Assembly: GCA_963277665.1 (NCBI GenBank)
Contig: OY728158.1
Coordinates: forward strand, 595,968,818-596,032,817
DNA from: Viscum album
Lineage: Eukaryota > Streptophyta > Magnoliopsida > Santalales > Viscaceae
Reading direction: 5' to 3'
DNA length: 64,000 bases
A program made the translations under genes and the position numbers. Under the pieces are notes generated by a model. The model was not told the origin of the DNA and ran no database searches. It worked only from the letters and a program-made list of their open reading frames with translations. This document shows, one piece after another, positions 62,501 to 64,000 of the stretch (positions within the stretch are counted from its first letter, which is position 1; each line of letters begins with the position of its first letter).

Positions 62501-63370
62501 CTACTCCTTAATGGTGGAACATAGCTATCCATTTCAGGAGAGTGTGGGATTGTACCATTATAGTGAAAAAATATGTTAGACTAATTAATTAGTGAGATTA
62601 ACTCAATGTGACATCTTTTCATGATATTATTAATGAATCCAATGTTATGACTTTCCTTCTAGAAGAGAGATGAATTGGGTAAATTTGGGGTTTTTAGTGG
62701 CATGTTTTTTAATTGATCACTTGAAACATGATTGATTTTAATTTTCTTATAAATCTACTTATTATTATGGAATAAAACTCTTATTAATGTGAACTTATTT
62801 TAATGACACATTAATGGTGTCATACTATGTTTATAATCACACCTTCCATGGGAATCCTGATGAACGTGAAAAATTCATGATTATAGATCTTGGAATGTGA
62901 AAGGGCCCAATGAATTGGAGTTGAGAAGATGGATATGAATTTTAGAGATAGTATAGGGAAAAAATATATAATGATTATTATTTTTATTTAACTTCTTTTT
63001 TATTACGTATACATTGGTTTAACCTACCACGTTAGTGGTCCTTGGTTATTATTTTTTATTTCCCTATGATACCAAAAATTTAATGTAATACATCACTGAT
63101 ATTATATAATTATATTATTCCTTTATTATTATTATTATTTTTTATTTTTATGAAATGTTTTTATGGATACTAATACTAAGGGTATAGTCTCCCCAAAACA
63201 CCATTCAGACCCTAACAAATAGTTGGAAACATCTTTCATATGGGTAAGAATGTATGAGGTCATATAGAAATCTAGTTTACAATGGGTAATTTAAGTTGGA
63301 GAATTTAAAAATGGAATCAATGTAAGATTAAATTTAATTTTATTCTTTACTATATTTGGGGTATGTTATA
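62501..63370 (-). repeat. Family T repeat, copy T2 (LTR-like, inverted)
   Basis: Begins on the minus strand TATAACATACCCCAAATATA at 63370 and shares the 18-base block at 63181-63198 with T1 (26807-26824). The inner edge is undefined. Confidence 0.4.
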
Positions 63371-64000
63371 AAGAAGTTAGGCTATGTGGAACTTTGGCTG
63401 GGGAGTCATGTAAGTTCTTGACCATTGCTTATTTAGCAGACCTACGAGTTAAAGGTGACGAGATTTATGTTAAAGTTATAGAATTATATTTTCATGATGA
63501 TCCTAAATGCGTTGTTTTGTTACAGTTTATAGGATTTGGGTGCATTCAACCATCATTATTTGGAATGTTGGATAACATGTTATATATACTTATTTTTTAT
63601 CCATGGTAGTTTATTTAATTAAATGTCAAGATTTATCAATTGAACTTATATTATATATTTATGATGAAATTTAGATTATTTAAACTAGATAATGCTTATT
63701 ATATATATATATATATATATTAATATGACTAATGTGCCTGTATCAACGATGAAGCTTGAGCATTTAGTAATTCTAGGAGGGTTATGAGTTATTGTTATGG
63801 GTAATATCATTGGAAATGTATCCAATAGAAAACTAAATGAACACAAAATAAATAGTATTTTACCTTAAGATATATAGTGACCCAATCCTTTTACACATTT
63901 TATTACATTATTTTTTAACATAAATATCCATTAAATACAACCAAAGGATCAAAAGGCCTAGTGTTTTTAGAAGTCTATGTACATAAAAAAACATGATACT
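63371..64000. other. AT-rich flank, no supported gene
   Basis: The 71-aa plus frame at 63394-63609 has a coding-like look but no recognisable motif and no context; I do not call it a gene. An (AT)10 microsatellite lies at 63701-63720. Confidence 0.4.
63701..63720 (+). repeat. (AT)10 microsatellite
   Basis: Ten uninterrupted AT dinucleotides. Confidence 0.97.

Noticed and set aside
63394..63609. 71-aa plus frame with mixed composition
   Set aside because: No motif, partner or repeat context recognised; too short to support as a gene.
1..64000. tRNA, rRNA or intact host genes
   Set aside because: No tRNA fold, rRNA block or intact multi-exon frame was recognised; TGGTATCA matches are retroelement primer sites.

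Overview
The window looks like nuclear DNA of a flowering plant. It is very AT-rich, almost entirely repetitive, and I find no intact host gene, tRNA or rRNA. The evidence for a plant is: LTR retrotransposons whose primer-binding sites match the 3' end of plant initiator Met-tRNA (TGGTATCA...), LTRs of the TGTAAC..CC type, L1-type LINEs that carry an RNase H domain, and a plant snRNA-type upstream element. The species cannot be told from the sequence.

Layout. 1-3951: AT-rich, unassigned. 3952-11690: two direct copies of a ~2.2-2.5 kb repeat (family U) around a decayed minus-strand reading frame at 8637-9439; this is probably an old LTR element. 11690-22458: two ~4 kb LTRs of one family (here TGTAAC) in INVERTED orientation, Z (+) and W (-). 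They enclose a ~1.3 kb internal region with a primer-binding site, a gag remnant and a zinc-knuckle remnant. A LINE endonuclease fragment (14697-15735) sits inside Z. 22459-28000: degraded repeats (families V and T). 27965-29092 and 37834-38775: the two halves of a LINE (reverse transcriptase end to RNase H, minus strand), split by element A.

Element A (29093-37833, minus) and element B (48839-57457, plus) are two members of one GC-rich family. Each has ~3.4 kb LTRs, a primer-binding site, only ~1.9 kb of internal DNA holding a broken gag and no pol, and a polypurine tract. A has a perfect 5-bp target-site duplication. Element C (40210-58432) uses the TGTAAC-type LTR (two copies of ~4.0 kb, internal region only 1.6 kb), and B is inserted in its 3' LTR. 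The 5' LTR of C therefore preserves the empty site of B at 43189-43193. 58433-64000: degraded AT-rich DNA with an inverted T copy, a run of 15 G and an (AT)10 microsatellite.

How it fits together: this is a nested-transposon block built in layers. LINE and LTR families came first, then C and Z/W, then A (into a LINE) and B (into C). None of the proteins is intact, so any mobility would have depended on enzymes supplied from elsewhere. The most unusual structures are the very long LTRs on gag-only elements, a serial array of about eleven imperfect hairpins conserved in all four A/B LTRs, a CpG-containing motif repeated three times in each of four TGTAAC-type LTRs, and the inverted LTR pair. 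All alignments were made by eye. Boundaries of A and B are precise to the base; those of U, V, T and Z are approximate.
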